NCBI GenBank assembly: GCA_942486035.1
Contig: CALNXK010000095.1
Location: forward strand, 625,001 to 689,000
Source of the DNA: Porites lobata
Lineage: Eukaryota; Cnidaria; Anthozoa; Scleractinia; Poritidae
DNA length: 64,000 nt
Direction of reading: 5' to 3'
The translations under genes were made by a program, and so were the position numbers. The notes below the pieces were generated by a model that was not told where the DNA came from, made no database searches, and saw only the letters and a list, made by a program, of their open reading frames with translations. Positions 20,856-33,340 of the stretch are shown here, piece by piece (position 1 is the first letter of the stretch; every line of letters starts with the position of its first letter).

Positions 20856-23800
20856 ATGGCTGTTGCACCTAACAACAAGGCAATTTTAGAAGTGATCACA
20901 AATTCAGCATTAAAGGATGCCAAAAAAACTTTTGATGATTGGGCAAAAACTTATGAAGAGGTATGTTGTACTTTTTAGAAAAATTAAAGAGGCTCTCTTA
21001 GGGGGTGTATGTATGTCCCTAGTCTGAATTTTAAATATGGTCATTTCGCATTTTGAGGCGTAGGCCATGCCCCCAGGGGTACTGCCATATAATATGGGCT
21101 ATATAGGTATGTGCTGTTGTGAAGGGTATGGTTTTTCAAACAGTTTACTCTAGGATAGCGTATATAAATCAGAGCATTTGGGTCTAGAATAGGGTATCAT
21201 TTTCTAGGAAACTGATGAGTTGATTGAAGATTTTATCTAGACTAGGGATTGTGGTATAGGGTTTTGTTTTGGCTAGACAGTGCTAGTGACCTCAGTAGTT
21301 TCTTGAAAACAGCTACTCTAGGATAGGGGGGATTTGGGGAGTTTACTCTAGTATAGGGTAGCAAAATTCAGCCGAACTAGCTCTGGTACAGGTTAAGGGT
21401 TTGAGGGTCCCAGCGGCACATCCCCACCCAGAAATTGCTAAAAACCCCCCCCGTGGCCATGTCCCCGTCATAAGTAAAGAGACCATGAAAAGTGGTGTAC
21501 AAGACTGTAATGAGGGAAAATAAACTTAGTAAACAGTCAATACCTGCTTAACGGGCACCCGCTTAAGACAGACACCTTTTTATTGTAGACAGTTTGTTTT
21601 GTCCCAGGCGAAAGAAAGCCCTTACATTTTCTCTAAATTCAACCCTCTTTAATAATATGGACACCCAGTCAACAGAGACACTTTCTATGGCCTCCTCAGT
21701 GTCCCCATTAATCAGGGGCACCCAATGGCTGTTTTCTGTGAAATATCTGTTCGGAGAAGCAAAAATTACCTAGAATTTTCTAAAGCTTGGGAAGGCTACA
21801 AACTTCTAGATGACCGTTCCATTCATGTACAATTTTCAAAGCTTATCTAATAAATTCCCTACAGTTTTCTGAAGTTTAATTTTTCCCATGTCACTCCCAG
21901 GTTAAGCTATTTTTCGTAGAGAAAGGGAACCTAACTTTTTCGGAATCGAAAATACGATGCAGAGAGGAATCAGAAAAATTGTCACTTTCGTAAAACTTTA
22001 TATTGCAGCTAAAGTTTTTGGGAAAATAATACTGAAGCCGTTGTAATTTCTAAAAGACTCAAGTTGCCCCAGGATGACCGAACAGATAAAAATTTTTTAG
22101 CGCCTCTTAGAATACATTTTTACTGATCTAAAAGTACTCTGGATAACCTAAAAAGTGTTTTCAATGCAATTAGGAGGAAACCGTCGTTGGGTGCCCCTGT
22201 ATTAATGGAATTTGACTGTAATAGTGATGAAGTAGTTTTGCCATAATACTGTCTATACTATTTTTTTTTTCTTTTAGGATACACACAAACTTGGTTACAA
22301 AGGGCATGTCCTGTGTGTTGAGGCTTTCAATAAAGCCATGCGGTCTAAAGACATTTTCCCTGAAGCTAACAAGGATATCAAAATCCTTGATGCTGGGGCC
22401 GGCACAGGAATCATTGGTGAAATGCTGGTGCAGCAAGGGTATAGGAACATTGATGCCTTGGACATTTCTGAAGAAATGTTGAATTTAGCGAAACAGAGGA
22501 ATGTTTACAAGCGATATATCTGTGCTGCATTGAGTGACGTCCCCATTGATGACATACAGACTGGCGAGTATGATGTAACACTGTGTGCAGGTACTATAGT
22601 CTATGGACAAGCAAAGCCGATAGCACTGGATGAGTGTGTCCGTCATGTAAGACCAGGTAATACAAGAATGTCTCTATTTGCTTCTTGTCACTAGGGACGT
22701 CACATCCCTAGCGGCAAGGAGTGGGGGAGATTGCTGTTTTTGTTGGTTAGAGTACATTAGGCTCTCAACAGGCCATTCAAAACCTACTGTAGGTAGAGAG
22801 GAGATGGGGGGGGGACAAGAGAGGGGAGAGGGGAGGGGCAGGAAGTGGGGTTGACCTTCACTTGGCTCAGATCATGACTAGAAAGAAAATAGAAATGGTT
22901 TTGTCTCCAGAAGGAACCTAAAAACTGCTAAATACATTGACCAAGGTTAACTCCAGTCTTGAAATTTGCAAAGCAGTTTTGCAGGCCTGGAAATAGTTTG
23001 CAGTCGGCCATCTCCACTCATCACGATCTGCCCCGTGCTTCCCACGGGTTACCAGTTAAAGTGCCCATCACCTAAAATTTTTTATTGTTTTATCTGAAAC
23101 TACACCTTATTAAAATACTACTTCTGTGAAAAAATTTTGCGATTTGAACCAAAGACGATTTTTTTTAGAATTTTTCAAAAACGTTCAAATTTGGCACCAT
23201 TTTGGCACACCATTCGTCTTAGTCTTCTCTCGGAGTAGGACATCATATGACGTACTTTAACGAACACGTGACCTTATCGACAGGAAAAGAAGGTATTGTT
23301 TCAGATAAGAAAATATAAAATTTTAGGTGATGGGCACTTTAAGGGGGTGGAGAAAGCTGATATCATTTCAAACTAACCTGGAAACAGTCTTGAAAATGAA
23401 GATTTTTTTGTAGTACAATTTTATTTACATGTCATCTTATCTGTACCCAAAACAATTAATCAAAGAATGAGAAGTTTCAGAACTCACTGCGTATGTCAGC
23501 ACTGTTCCTTTTTTAAACAGTATGTTTGTAATGCATCATGGAAAAAGTTCTGTTGATTGATCATTTCTGTCAATCACTAGTTTGATCACCTTGTCTCTGA
23601 AAAAGAATTTTTTTATTTAGAAAAAAAGTGTGGAAAATATTGCCCAACTTTTTGTCCAGCATGGTTTTTAATCTTTTGTTGCTGATCTTTTCCTAGGTGG
23701 TCTATTTATTTTTTCCATACGTGCAGACTCATTTGATCCTGTAGAACTTGGTTACCGCACCAAATTTGAGGAAATGGAGAAAGCAGGAAGATGGAGTCTC

Positions 23801-23893
23801 GTAAACAGAGAGCAGCGAGAACTATACACCCATCCCCATGATGAGAGCATTAGGAACTGTTACTTGATCACTTACAAAGTGCTCAACAACTGA
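20856..23893 (+). CDS. METTL27: METTL27-like class I methyltransferase (226 aa, 3 exons)
   Basis: Predicted S-adenosylmethionine-dependent methyltransferase related to human METTL27 (WBSCR27); its substrate is unknown to me. Exons: 20856-20960, 22278-22656, 23697-23893, joined at GT-AG sites with phases 0 and 1, giving one open frame ending VLNN-stop. Exon 1 carries a DWAKTYEED-type N-terminal helix. Exon 2 carries SAM motif I, ILDAGAGTGIIGEML, the acidic strand-2 end (DALDISEEML) and a motif-IV-like YDVTLCAGTIVYG. Exon 3 supplies the GGLFIFSIRAD strand and the C-terminal sheet. Introns hold TIR repeats (21532-22220; 23060-23338). A poly(A) signal AATAAA lies at 24492-24497. It is divergent from gene 3 and sits inside the BTB-Kelch array. 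Confidence 0.9.
21532..22220. mobile_element. TIR element in METTL27 intron 1
   Basis: The left end ACAGTCAATACCTGCTTAACGG pairs with the reverse complement of the right end (…TATTAATGGAATTTGACTGTAA). GGGCACCC near the left end is echoed as GGGTGCCCC near the right. No transposase frame is seen. Confidence 0.6.
23060..23338. mobile_element. TTAA-flanked MITE in METTL27 intron 2
   Basis: AGTGCCCATCACCTAAAATT at the left is the exact reverse complement of the right end AATTTTAGGTGATGGGCACT. Both ends are bounded by TTAA (23056-23059 and 23339-23342). TTAA target sites point to a piggyBac- or Kolobok-type mobiliser. Non-autonomous. Confidence 0.85.
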
Positions 23894-25494
23894 TCAACAT
23901 TGCTGAAGCGGCTAGTTGACACATAAGTGGCAAAAACATTTAAACACAAGCAACACATCAGACAGTAGGATGTGTAGAAACAGTAGAAACAACAAAGGCT
24001 GCAGATTGACTAAATGATACTATTTAATAACTATAAGTAAGGAAACTTTGCCTGATGTTCAAAATTGTAAACGGGGAATATATGTCCAGATTATTTCACT
24101 AATCATAGAACGTATTTTCAAAATACCCATAGCTAGAACACTCGATCTCCTTTCAATAATGCTTTGGCTATATTAAGATGCCGGTCAAACATTTCATGCG
24201 AGTGCGACTCGCCTGTGGAACTGTCTGTACGACCTTAACCAACATGTCAATTGAAAGCAACTTTAAGAAAAATAGCAAATATTTAAGTATTATGAGGGAA
24301 TTTTAAAGTACCTTTCTAAGCATAATTTTCATCGACTGTATTGTACCAGATGACTATATTTATCCATTTTAAGCTTTTTCCCGTTTAACTTCTTGTGATG
24401 ATATACCATGCATTGTATTACAAATAGCCTTTACATGATTCTTTCTGGGCCAAAGTGTAAACTTCTGGGTCCACCTGCAATTATGCCAGCCAATAAAGTA
24501 TATTTACTTATTTTTTAATAATTATGTGCTTTTGATACAAAAAAGACACTATCTATCAGATTACATGGTTGCCACAAGGCCAGAAAATGGTCAGGGAAAA
24601 TGAAATTTCTTCAGGGTCAAGGAATTTCACTTCGAGTCAGGGAAAATTTGAAAGAGGTTTTAACAACAAGCTGATGTTGGGTTTTTAAAAAATCAATCCT
24701 TTTTTCACATTATGTTAAGGAACTATCAATTCATTTACATTACATGTGACTTGCTAAAAGCTCAGTATAAATAGATGGGTAGCGGTTGTCAAGCGAAGGG
24801 GCGAGTAGTGGCTGTGAGGGGAGAGTTGAGTCCATTATCAGGACTAATTTGTGAATATTGGTAATTCACTTCGTCAGGGAAATTTTACATGTACATTTTT
24901 CAGGAAAAAGTCAGCAAATTAAAAAAAACCTCTCCTCTGTGCTACCTCATGCAGTAGCCACTAGCACAGAGTAAAACTCCAGTTACAAACTGAGATATAA
25001 CAACAGAACTACATCTGCTCCTTGTTGCAGTCAAGCCAGCTAAAGTGACCCTCATGATTCCATAAATGAATTTATTATACGAAAGTTGAATTCATTGGTA
25101 GCTGTAGATTTCAGATTCATTTATAAATGTTTACCAGGTCAGTTTTCTTGAGTTTAATGTTAATGTCTTCAAAGAAATTTTATGCATTCAAAGATTTTTC
25201 AATCAGGGCCAATACAGAGGAGTTATCAAAAAAATGCACTGCTCATTATGCAGGTATACAGATTTGAGTTTGATACTGGTTGCAGCAACGACTACCGAAT
25301 TCAACTTTTGAACAATAAATTCATTACTGGAATCTTGGGGGGGGGGGGGTCCTTGACACTTGCTTGACCAAAACCTTTCCTCCACAGTCAATATGTTTTA
25401 ATATGGATAATTGAGTAAAATGTAGTTCTCATGTATAGTCCAGTGAGAAAGCTACTAAGCAGTCCCTTGGGTGGTGCTTTTTACTCATAAAGCA
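23894..25494. other. METTL27 3' flank and repeats
   Basis: Contains the METTL27 3' UTR to about 24520. An interspersed repeat rich in TCAGGGAAA motifs begins near 24565 (CATGGTTGCCAC) and runs to about 24925; a relative of it, in part inverted, lies at 43118-43470. A short G run is at 25339-25350. No gene seen. Confidence 0.5.
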
Positions 25495-25742
25495 AGTGTG
25501 GCGCCATGGTGAGAACACTGTCTTGCCTCCCACCAATGTGACCAGGGTTCGAATCCTGACATCGACACCATGTGAGTTGAGTTTGCTCCAAGAGGTTTTT
25601 CTCTGTGCATGCTCCAGTTTTCCCCTCTCCTCAAAAACCAACACGTCCAAATTCCAATTCGATCTGGAAAACACGGACATGTTTAAACAAGTTCATATGA
25701 ACTTCTAAGTGCTCAGTGGGTAAACAAATTACAATTTACTTC
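25495..25742 (+). repeat. tRNA-derived SINE
   Basis: An A-box-like TGGCGCCATGGTGAG (near 25499) and a good B-box GGTTCGAATCC (25546-25556) are followed by an unrelated body containing CAAGAGGTTTTTCTC and TTTTCCCCTCTCCTCAAA. The body ends near CAAATTACAATTTACTT. The layout, a tRNA head plus a body, is typical of a pol III SINE. I recall this body from cnidarian sequence. Confidence 0.75.
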
Positions 25743-25837
25743 ATGCTGTACATGGTGGTTCTAACTTTTGAGTCTTATATAGTTGGCAAAATAATATCTC
25801 TAGAGATCAACTCAGGAAGAGAATAAATAATTGTCTG

Positions 25838-27593
25838 TCAAAGGTAAATGCGATCCAACAAGACATCATGGTGAATAGTTGCAAAACAAGCCTTGTAATG
25901 TATTTGTTTATTTGTCTCTTCATCACTTTCAAGGCAAACAGGTATGGTGCTGTTCTCCTTCCACTGCTTTGTTTCAGAATTAAATACTTCAACTGACAAC
26001 TCTCGGGTTTGGAGATAACTGCGAGTATTTTTCAAGCCACCAAAGACATACAAAGCTCCTTTAAAGCACACCATACTTGCAGAATGACGAGGTATACAGA
26101 GGTCTGCCATCAGATGCCATTCATTTGTTGATAGGTCGTATACCTCACATGTGCTAAGTAGTGTCAGAGTCTGGTCATTTTTTTGAATTCCACCTGCCAC
26201 ATAGATCTTGTCATTCATGGCTGCTCCAAATGCGTCATGTCTTCCCTCATTCAAGGACGCAACCTCTTCCAGCTTCTCCTCTCTTGGATCAAATCGTTCA
26301 ACTTTAGTTATTCCACTTGGTACAGTATCGCTACAATTACTACCACCTATAATATAAAGGTGATTTCCCACTGCCACAGCACATGCTCCCCATCGATTTC
26401 TAGAAGATGTACTTCCTTTTATCTCCCAGCTATTCTCAGCAGGATTGTAGGTGAATATTGTGTTTTCAGGAATTTCAGTACTGTTGGTTAAAGCAAACAA
26501 GGATGAAGAACCACTCAGTGATGATACACTTGAAAATTGTTCTTCGTAGTCAAAGTCTGTTTGAATTGAACCCCAGCAGTTTGATAAAGGTACATAATAT
26601 TCTACAACATGTGACTCAATCGAATGTACATTTTGTTTGCTAAAAATGTAAACTTTATCCTTGTACTGAATGACGGCATGGTTTTGATGTTCATATGCCA
26701 TGCCGCTCATCTGATACCACTCATTGTCATCAGGACAGTAACACAAAGCTATCCTACCACCACACACAAAAATCCCTTCAACGTAATGCTTAAGGCATTT
26801 CCTTGGTGGTTTGAAATGACTTTCATGTGCGGCAACGATGGAGTTCAAAACAAAGTTTAAGCAGGCGTTATTTGTAGTTACAAGTTCTTCCTTCACCAAT
26901 TTACCCTGAAGAAAGTCTTGGGATACACAATTCAGGCGGACTTGGCGCAACAAGTCAAAGAAACAGCTCTCTCTTTCACTCTTGTTGTAAGACACCCACT
27001 TGACAATTCCATCAAAAACTTCTTCCTCATAACTGATTTTTATGTCATCACTAGAGACCCATTCCATGACTTGATTCAAGTCAAGGTTCAGAAAATCTCC
27101 CGTTTTCATCACAGCAGTAAAGTTTAAATTAATTTCCCAACAACTCATTTCTTTTAGCTCTGCACAGTGATACCTGTCGGCAAAATAATACGTAGAGACA
27201 CAGTTATCAATGGCCAGTTTCTTTTTCAAGAAATCGCAAGCTAATGATTTTAATCCTGGTAGAAGAAGGTAATCCGCCGTTGCAACCAACTCATTGCAGC
27301 TTTCTTCGGTGACTGAAACATTTCCAGTGTAGATATACTGCAGCACTTCTTCCATGACAGACGCAGTCGCCTCTTCAAGCTTGATTTCGATCAGTGGTTC
27401 GTTGCTTTCTAGCATGCATGTGGCTTTCCCAAAGTGAAAGGAAAAATGGGCTTGCTGCGGCTAACACAACTTTATGAGCTTTGAATTCTTTGCCTTTCAC
27501 TGCAACAGTTACATCGCAGAAGGTTTCTTGTTTTCTTAGAGCATTAAGACGCTCAAAAAGTTTTTCATAGTATTTTGCAGGATCTTCCATCAT
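25838..27593 (-). pseudogene. BTB-BACK-Kelch gene 4, broken by a 4-bp insertion in the BTB
   Basis: KLHL-family member of the second group (FKAHKVVLAAASPFF, with His). The N-terminal frame (from 27593) and the long 525-codon frame (from 27415 to the stop at 25838) overlap at SLWES-HM. Compared with genes 5 and 6, four extra bases (CATG, making ATGCATGC) sit at about 27410-27418 and shift the frame. The usual MADLS start is also lost: its ATG reads GAG, with a short insertion after it. BACK and all Kelch blades remain open to the normal C-terminus, so decay is recent, or the 4 bp is an allele or error. Translation from the internal ATG at 27415 would give a BTB-truncated protein unlikely to bind CUL3 normally. 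Confidence 0.85.
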
Positions 27594-28110
27594 GGGTTGT
27601 GATAAGTTAAGATGGCCTCGATTTGGAATAAGGAGAAAAGATTGGGAACGAGAAATGGGCTGGGGTGGGTTGTGGTTGTGGCAGGGGGGAATTGGAGGGG
27701 TGGAATGGAGGGTGCAATAAAATGTCTTATACTGTATTTTCTTTCCGTATCAAATATTTGAGCAATAATCCCGCAACGCATAGCCATAAAATTAATGGCA
27801 AATAGCTCTGTCATCTTTAAACAGTCTCCCTGGGTTTAGCTAAAAAAATCTGTGAGTGAGCCCGTGTGTGAGCAGCAAAGCTGCGAACAGAAATTTGAGA
27901 GGGCACTCCCACAACCCACTGTCACACACTAACATATTTCCCTTCCTCACAGATCTTTGAGCACAAGAGAGAAAATGCCTGATTCTTGCAGTCTATTTCT
28001 AACCAACTTATGCAAGAAAGTTCCAGTGAAAACTTTTAACAGTCAAGCACGTGTTTGCAAGCAAATAAACTGTGCTCTAGTGATAGAGGATATCATAGAA
28101 GATTTCCTTT
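27594..28110. other. 5' flank of gene 4
   Basis: The first 100 bp upstream (CCTCGATTTGGAA..., AGATTGGGAAC, then a GGGGTGGG-rich tract) resembles the flank of gene 6 (38820-38935), suggesting related promoters within the second group. Beyond that I see nothing recognisable. Confidence 0.5.
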
Positions 28111-28260
28111 TACCAGTTGAACCTCCACTAACAGCATAACTCTCCACAACGGCCACTTTTTTGGGCGGACAGTCCACAGATTGACTCTTATTTAAACATC
28201 TCTACAATGGCCACTTTCTTCTGTCCCTCAGGTGGCTGTTATGAAAAGGTTCAACTGTAT
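28111..28260. mobile_element. Short TIR element (150 bp)
   Basis: TACCAGTTGAACCTCC at the left faces AGGTTCAACTGTA at the right. The interior contains two copies of a CTCTACAACGGCCACTTT-like motif. Confidence 0.65.
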
Positions 28261-28926
28261 TTACAGAGTTAATTTTGTCGCATGAAATGTAGTTCAGCAG
28301 AATTCACTAACATGCATGTTTGTATGAAATATTTCCAATCCTTCTTGTGGACCCTGTAAAGGAAATTGTGATTCAAGCTAAAACATTTCTCCCTTTTGAG
28401 AAATCATAGGAAAAGAGACTTAATGGAAATAAAAATGTCAACAATTCCACATAAGGGAGGAGATGACTTGGGCAATGCTTATCTCAGAGGAAATCTGCAT
28501 AATTAGCTGATAGGTTAAAGGAACCCACATCGTTTTAGGATTATCGTAATATAAAAATTTATTTACCTATCTAAAAATTGTAAACAAATTAGTGGTCTTT
28601 CAATTCTTTTCTAAGTCAATAAATTAAAATGCAGTAAATATACCTTGTCACTTCCAGAGCCAATAATAATTTCGTAGGAACAAGACAGTATTTTAAACTA
28701 TTGATAATTTTGTTGACAAAACCTTATCCACTACTGCTCAAAACTGCATTACACGCAAAGGCTGAAATATCCCCTTAAATGTCACATGATGAATCAATAA
28801 TGCCAGCAATAATATAAAGATATTGTTATACCAGTACCATTTAATATTACCACAATATGGGCACTCAAATCAAGTCACCCTGAACAAAAATGAATAGATC
28901 ACCATTGCATTATGCAAATCCATTAC

Positions 28927-29925
28927 TACATTCAAACCTCTATTAACCAGTCATCCACCCTGCATGCTGGGTGCTAGAGGCTTTTCATGCGCAGTTTCCA
29001 GTTTCAGTCAAGTCTTAAAAAGTGACCAATGCGAAAAGCCTTGCGGCTTCACTGCTCAAGTCTTCGGCCTTCTACCGAACACGTGTCGGCCTGAGGCCGA
29101 CGAAATGAAGTTCCCCTTCGCATGAAAGAAAAATTAACCTCTGGTACCCAGGGTAGCAGCCGTCTATTAATTTCCCTAAATTTTCCTCCCATATTTACTG
29201 AAAATTGACCTCTATTCAACGGTCACCACTGTTAAGCAGACACAGTCACTGTTTAGATTTCCCAAATGGCTAATTTAAAAATTATTGTAATTTACCACTG
29301 TATAACAGTCACCTTGTAACATAACAATAATTATCAATAAATCAGGTATATTTTTTAACAAGATAATAAGTGAGGCATGTCCAGTTTCTTTTCCATCTTA
29401 TCAAACCCAAGGTAACATTGTAATCTGAGTCTCTGTACTATGGTACGTTGAATTCCTCTTTTACACAACGAGTTTCCATTGCAGCCAACCACAAGAAAAG
29501 CTGTCACCTTCAAACTCATACAATTGCAAGGAGCCTCATGAGGCCAATTAGCCACTGCCTCTGTTTACTCTTTGCCGCCTGACTTTGACCTTTTTCCTGT
29601 TCGTAGGCCTCATTCATGTTGAATGAGATTATAAAATTGCTGATGATGTGCTTGATTGCAAAGACACTTATCTTATGAATGAAATTACTGTAATATTTGT
29701 TGTTTAGGCGTGAATTCCTCAGAACTTTCAAATACTTTTATCACATTTCACGTGACTGATGTTGTGAACAATGAATTGTATATAGAGTGACCAGTTTTGA
29801 CCTCTAGATCAATTTCTATCACATAATGGGCGTATTTTTAGAAAACCTCTCTAAGTGGTCAACCTTTATTAAGCGGTCACCTGGCCGATTCCCGAGGGTG
29901 ACTGTTAAATAGATGTTTGACTGTA
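28927..29925. mobile_element. 1.0-kb TIR element with a nested insertion
   Basis: The left end TACATTCAAACCTCTATTAA pairs with the reverse complement of the right end (…GTTAAATAGATGTTTGACTGTA). Inner segments repeat the same theme (GACCTCTATTCAACGGTCACC; GTCAACCTTTATTAAGCGG). Another element (28957-29154) interrupts it near the left end. No transposase frame is recognisable. Confidence 0.6.
28957..29154. mobile_element. Nested TIR element (about 200 bp)
   Basis: The ends ACCCTGCATGCTGGGTGCTAGAGG... and ...CCTCTGGTACCCAGGGT are inverted repeats. A truncated or related copy is at 3521-3605. It sits inside the larger element 28927-29925 and is therefore younger. Confidence 0.65.
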
Positions 29926-30238
29926 GATCAAGTTCAAATGACCAACAGATAATTGAAAAGCAACAAAACATTTTACGAGTCAATTTAATGCAATTGCCTT
30001 TGATCATATTTGCATGGAAAAGGCACGTTATAAATTCTTAATTAATATTATTATTATTTATTAAGAATTTGGTTTCACAACTTCATTGCTTTCTGAAACC
30101 ATACTTTTGCAAATAAAGCTAGGTCATTGGTAAATGAAAGTGAGTAACATTAATGTTGGTCCTTCTCACAAGCCTTCTCCTCATCCCCAAATTGACATGC
30201 TTGTACCAACACCTCTTTAGACTGGCCTTGCAGTGAGA

Positions 30239-32069
30239 TCATACACTAATGATATTCTCTACTGTAAATACATCTTCATGAATTGTTGCAAAAGAAGCTT
30301 TGTAGTGTATTTGTTTATATCTCTCTTCACTGCTTTCACCACTAACAGGTATGGAGCCCTTCTCCTTCCATTCACTTGTCTCAGAATCAAACATTTCAAC
30401 TGACAACTCTCTCAGTGTAGAGGTATTGTTGGTGTTCTTTAAACCACCAATGACATACAGAGCTCCTTTGAAGCTCACCATGCTTGCAGAATGACGTGGT
30501 ACACAGAGGTCTGCAATCAGATGCCATTCATTGGTTGATGGGTCATATACCTCACATGTGTTGAGAAGTCTACATCTCTGTTCTCTCATCTGAATTCCAC
30601 CAGCCACATAGATCTTGCCATTCATGGCTGCTCCAAATGCATCATGCCTTGCCTCTGTCAAAGGTGCAACCTCTTCTAATTCATGTTCCTTTGGATCAAA
30701 CCTTTCCACTTTGGTAATACCGGTAGCTGGAAAATCCCCTTTGTTTGTACCACCTATAATGTAAAGATGGCATCCAGCTGCTATGCCACAAGCTCCCCAA
30801 CGATCTTGAATAAATTCATCTTCAGCTCCAAGTAACGCCCACTCATTGTTGTCAACATCATATGCAAAAATTCCATTCATAGTGCTAGTGGCTGATTCAG
30901 TTACAGCATACAAGGATGAAAATCCATTCAGGACTGACAAACTTGAAAATTTCTCATCTGAATAACACAATCTTGTCTGAATGGAACCCCAGGTATTGGT
31001 CGAAGGTACATAAAATTCTGCTACATGTGACTGCTCAAAATATCTTTTTTCTTGTGACTGTTTGTCTGGAAATGTTTGCTTACTAAAAATGTAAAGTTTA
31101 TCCCTGTATTGCAAAACAGCATGGTGCTGATGATCAAAAATTATGTTTGCAATAAAATACCATTTGTTTTCATCTGGGAGATAACACAAAGCTTTTCTGC
31201 CACCACACACAAAAACTGCTTCCACAAGTACCCTCTGACACTTTCTTGGTGCTTTAGTAAGACTCTTATCTGCAGCAATGAAAACTGACTCCATGGATTC
31301 CACAACAAAGTTTAAGCAGTCATTATTTCTAGTTACTAGCTCTTCCTTCATGCAACAATTTCTTAAGAATAAATTCAAGTGATAAGGACCTTATGCGGAC
31401 TTGGCGCAATAAATCAGGAAAACAGCTTTCTCTTTCATTCCTGTTGTGAGACACCCACTTGACAATTCCCGTGAATATAGCTTCCTCATCACTGACATCA
31501 ATGTCATCACTAGACACCCACTCCATGGCTTGCTTCATTTCAAGGTTCAGAAAATCTTCTGTCTCCATCACATCAGTGAAATTTGCATAAATGGTCTTAC
31601 AAGAGACTTCACTGAGCTCTGCACAATGATATTTCTCGGCAAAATAGTAATTGAAGATACAGTTTTCAATTGTCAAATTATCTTCCAAGAAACTAGATGC
31701 CAATGTTTTCAATCCGGGTAAAAGAAGATAATCCGAAGTTGCGATCAATTTGTGGCAATTTTCCTCGGTAACAGTAACATTTCCAGAGTAAATAAACTGC
31801 AGCACGTCTTCCATGATGGAAGCAGTAGCATCTTCAAGCTTGATTTCGATCAGTTGTTCGTTACTTTCTATCATGTTGCTTTCCCAAAGTGAGAGGAAAA
31901 AGGGGCTTGCTGCAGCTAGCACCACTTTGTGAGCTTTGAATTCTTTGCCTTTCACTGCAACTGTTACGTCACAGAAGCTTTCTTTTTCTCTCAGGGCATC
32001 TAGACGCTGAAAAAGTTCGTCACGATGTTTAGCAGGATCTGCCGCGATGGGTTGCGATAAGTCGGCCAT
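30239..32069 (-). pseudogene. BTB-BACK-Kelch gene 5, single 4-bp frameshift in BACK
   Basis: KLHL-family member. An intact start (MADLSQPIAADPAKH) and BTB-BACK frame runs from 32069 to about 31345. The rest of BACK and all Kelch blades read in another frame to the stop at 30239 (…HEDVFTVENIISV). The frames meet at FILKKL-KEELVTRNN; the DNA has four extra bases (TTGC) near 31350-31356 compared with genes 2 and 4. Removing the shift would give about 608 aa, normal for the family. No other lesion is visible, so this is a very recent pseudogene, a null allele, or an assembly error. The group signature is His at the BTB position (FKAHKV) and SLWESNM. Confidence 0.85.
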
Positions 32070-32560
32070 GTTGTTCGAACACTAGTTAGCTGGAACAGGA
32101 ATTTGTCACGTTTGGTATCAAGTGATACTCTGTTATCGCACAGGGTGGGGGTGGAGCCCGAAGTCCAACCTATCACTCTCTTATATATGCCATTTTGACA
32201 GGAAAGGTACTCCTTTTATATACCTTCTATTAACAAATGGTACCCTTTTCACATACATTAGCACTGGCGAAATCTATTGCTCACGCTATATATTGGGGAG
32301 CAGAGGGATTGGGGGAAGGGTACGTGAAAATAACGCTTATTGTTTCCTGCTTAGAATGGCTCACTTGCTTATTTTTATTCACAATGGTGGAATTTGAAAA
32401 AGGTACTATACAGCCCCGACTAAAAATGGTACTCATTTTTCTTGTTACGAAAGTCTTCCAAAAGGGTACAATTTTCAAATGTGGATTGAGTAACTATTTA
32501 ACCCTCACATGAGATGATACGTCACCTCAATAGACATCAACAAGCCTTGCGGCCTAAGAG
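32070..32560. other. 5' flank of gene 5, repeat-like
   Basis: Immediately upstream of gene 5. It contains several variants of AAAGGTACT / GGTACCCTTTT in both orientations and overlapping short open frames, which looks like a degenerate interspersed repeat. The promoter of gene 5 must be here, but no motif stands out. Confidence 0.4.
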
Positions 32561-33029
32561 CGCAGCCACCCCCTCCCCCTGGAAAATTGGCAGCCCAGTT
32601 TAAATCGCCTTTTGGCGATTCTTTTTTTTTTTTTTAAGTCAATAACTTCGCTCTTATTCTCGCCTTGTAGCCTGTTCCAGGCGTTCAGTATGTGGGGACG
32701 TTGTGAAGAGAAGTGAGCAGGAAAAAACAGCGAGGGAGTAGGGTAGGGGGGGCAACTCGCCTTCAAGAATAGGCTTGGGAAAGGCTTGGGACAACCTGGA
32801 AATGGCCTAAGAATGTGGATACTTGTATAGCTTGGGAAAAACCCCATACTAATTTGGGGACACAATTTATCATTGGAATTACGTATACAATATAAAAGTA
32901 AAAAAAAATTGAGGAGAATTGCAAAATTAATTGATTATGATGAGTAGAGAGAACAGCCCTTACAACCATCAAAACCCCAGTTCAAGGTGCAAAGATTATC
33001 GTTGGAATTTTACGCTAACAGGACTTCTT

Positions 33030-33340
33030 TAGGGACTGGGGGGGAGGATTTTGGGGGGATCACTTGATTTTTAGGAGAACAAAAGGGGGGATCAGTCGTG
33101 ACTGAGAACCCAAAAGGGGGGATCACCGAAAACTTTGGAAGGATTCAGAGGGGGGACCACTCAAATTTGCTTGGAGAATGAAGACATGTGGGGGGGATCA
33201 CAAAAGTCATCAAATGTTATTAGGGGGGATCACTTCAGTGAAGTAACATTCAAAGGGGGGATCAGCTAAATTTCACATTGTTTAGCCCTAAATCCCTCCC
33301 CCCCCCATCCCCAGGCGATAAATAATGACTGGTCCCTTAG
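33030..33340. mobile_element. TIR element with GGGGGGATCAC internal repeats, copy 1
   Basis: The right end GGCGATAAATAATGACTGGTCCCTTA and the shortened left end TAGGGACTGG are inverted. The interior repeats GGGGGGATCAC or GGGGGGATCAG about seven times at irregular spacing. Copy 2 is at 40386-40738. Confidence 0.8.
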
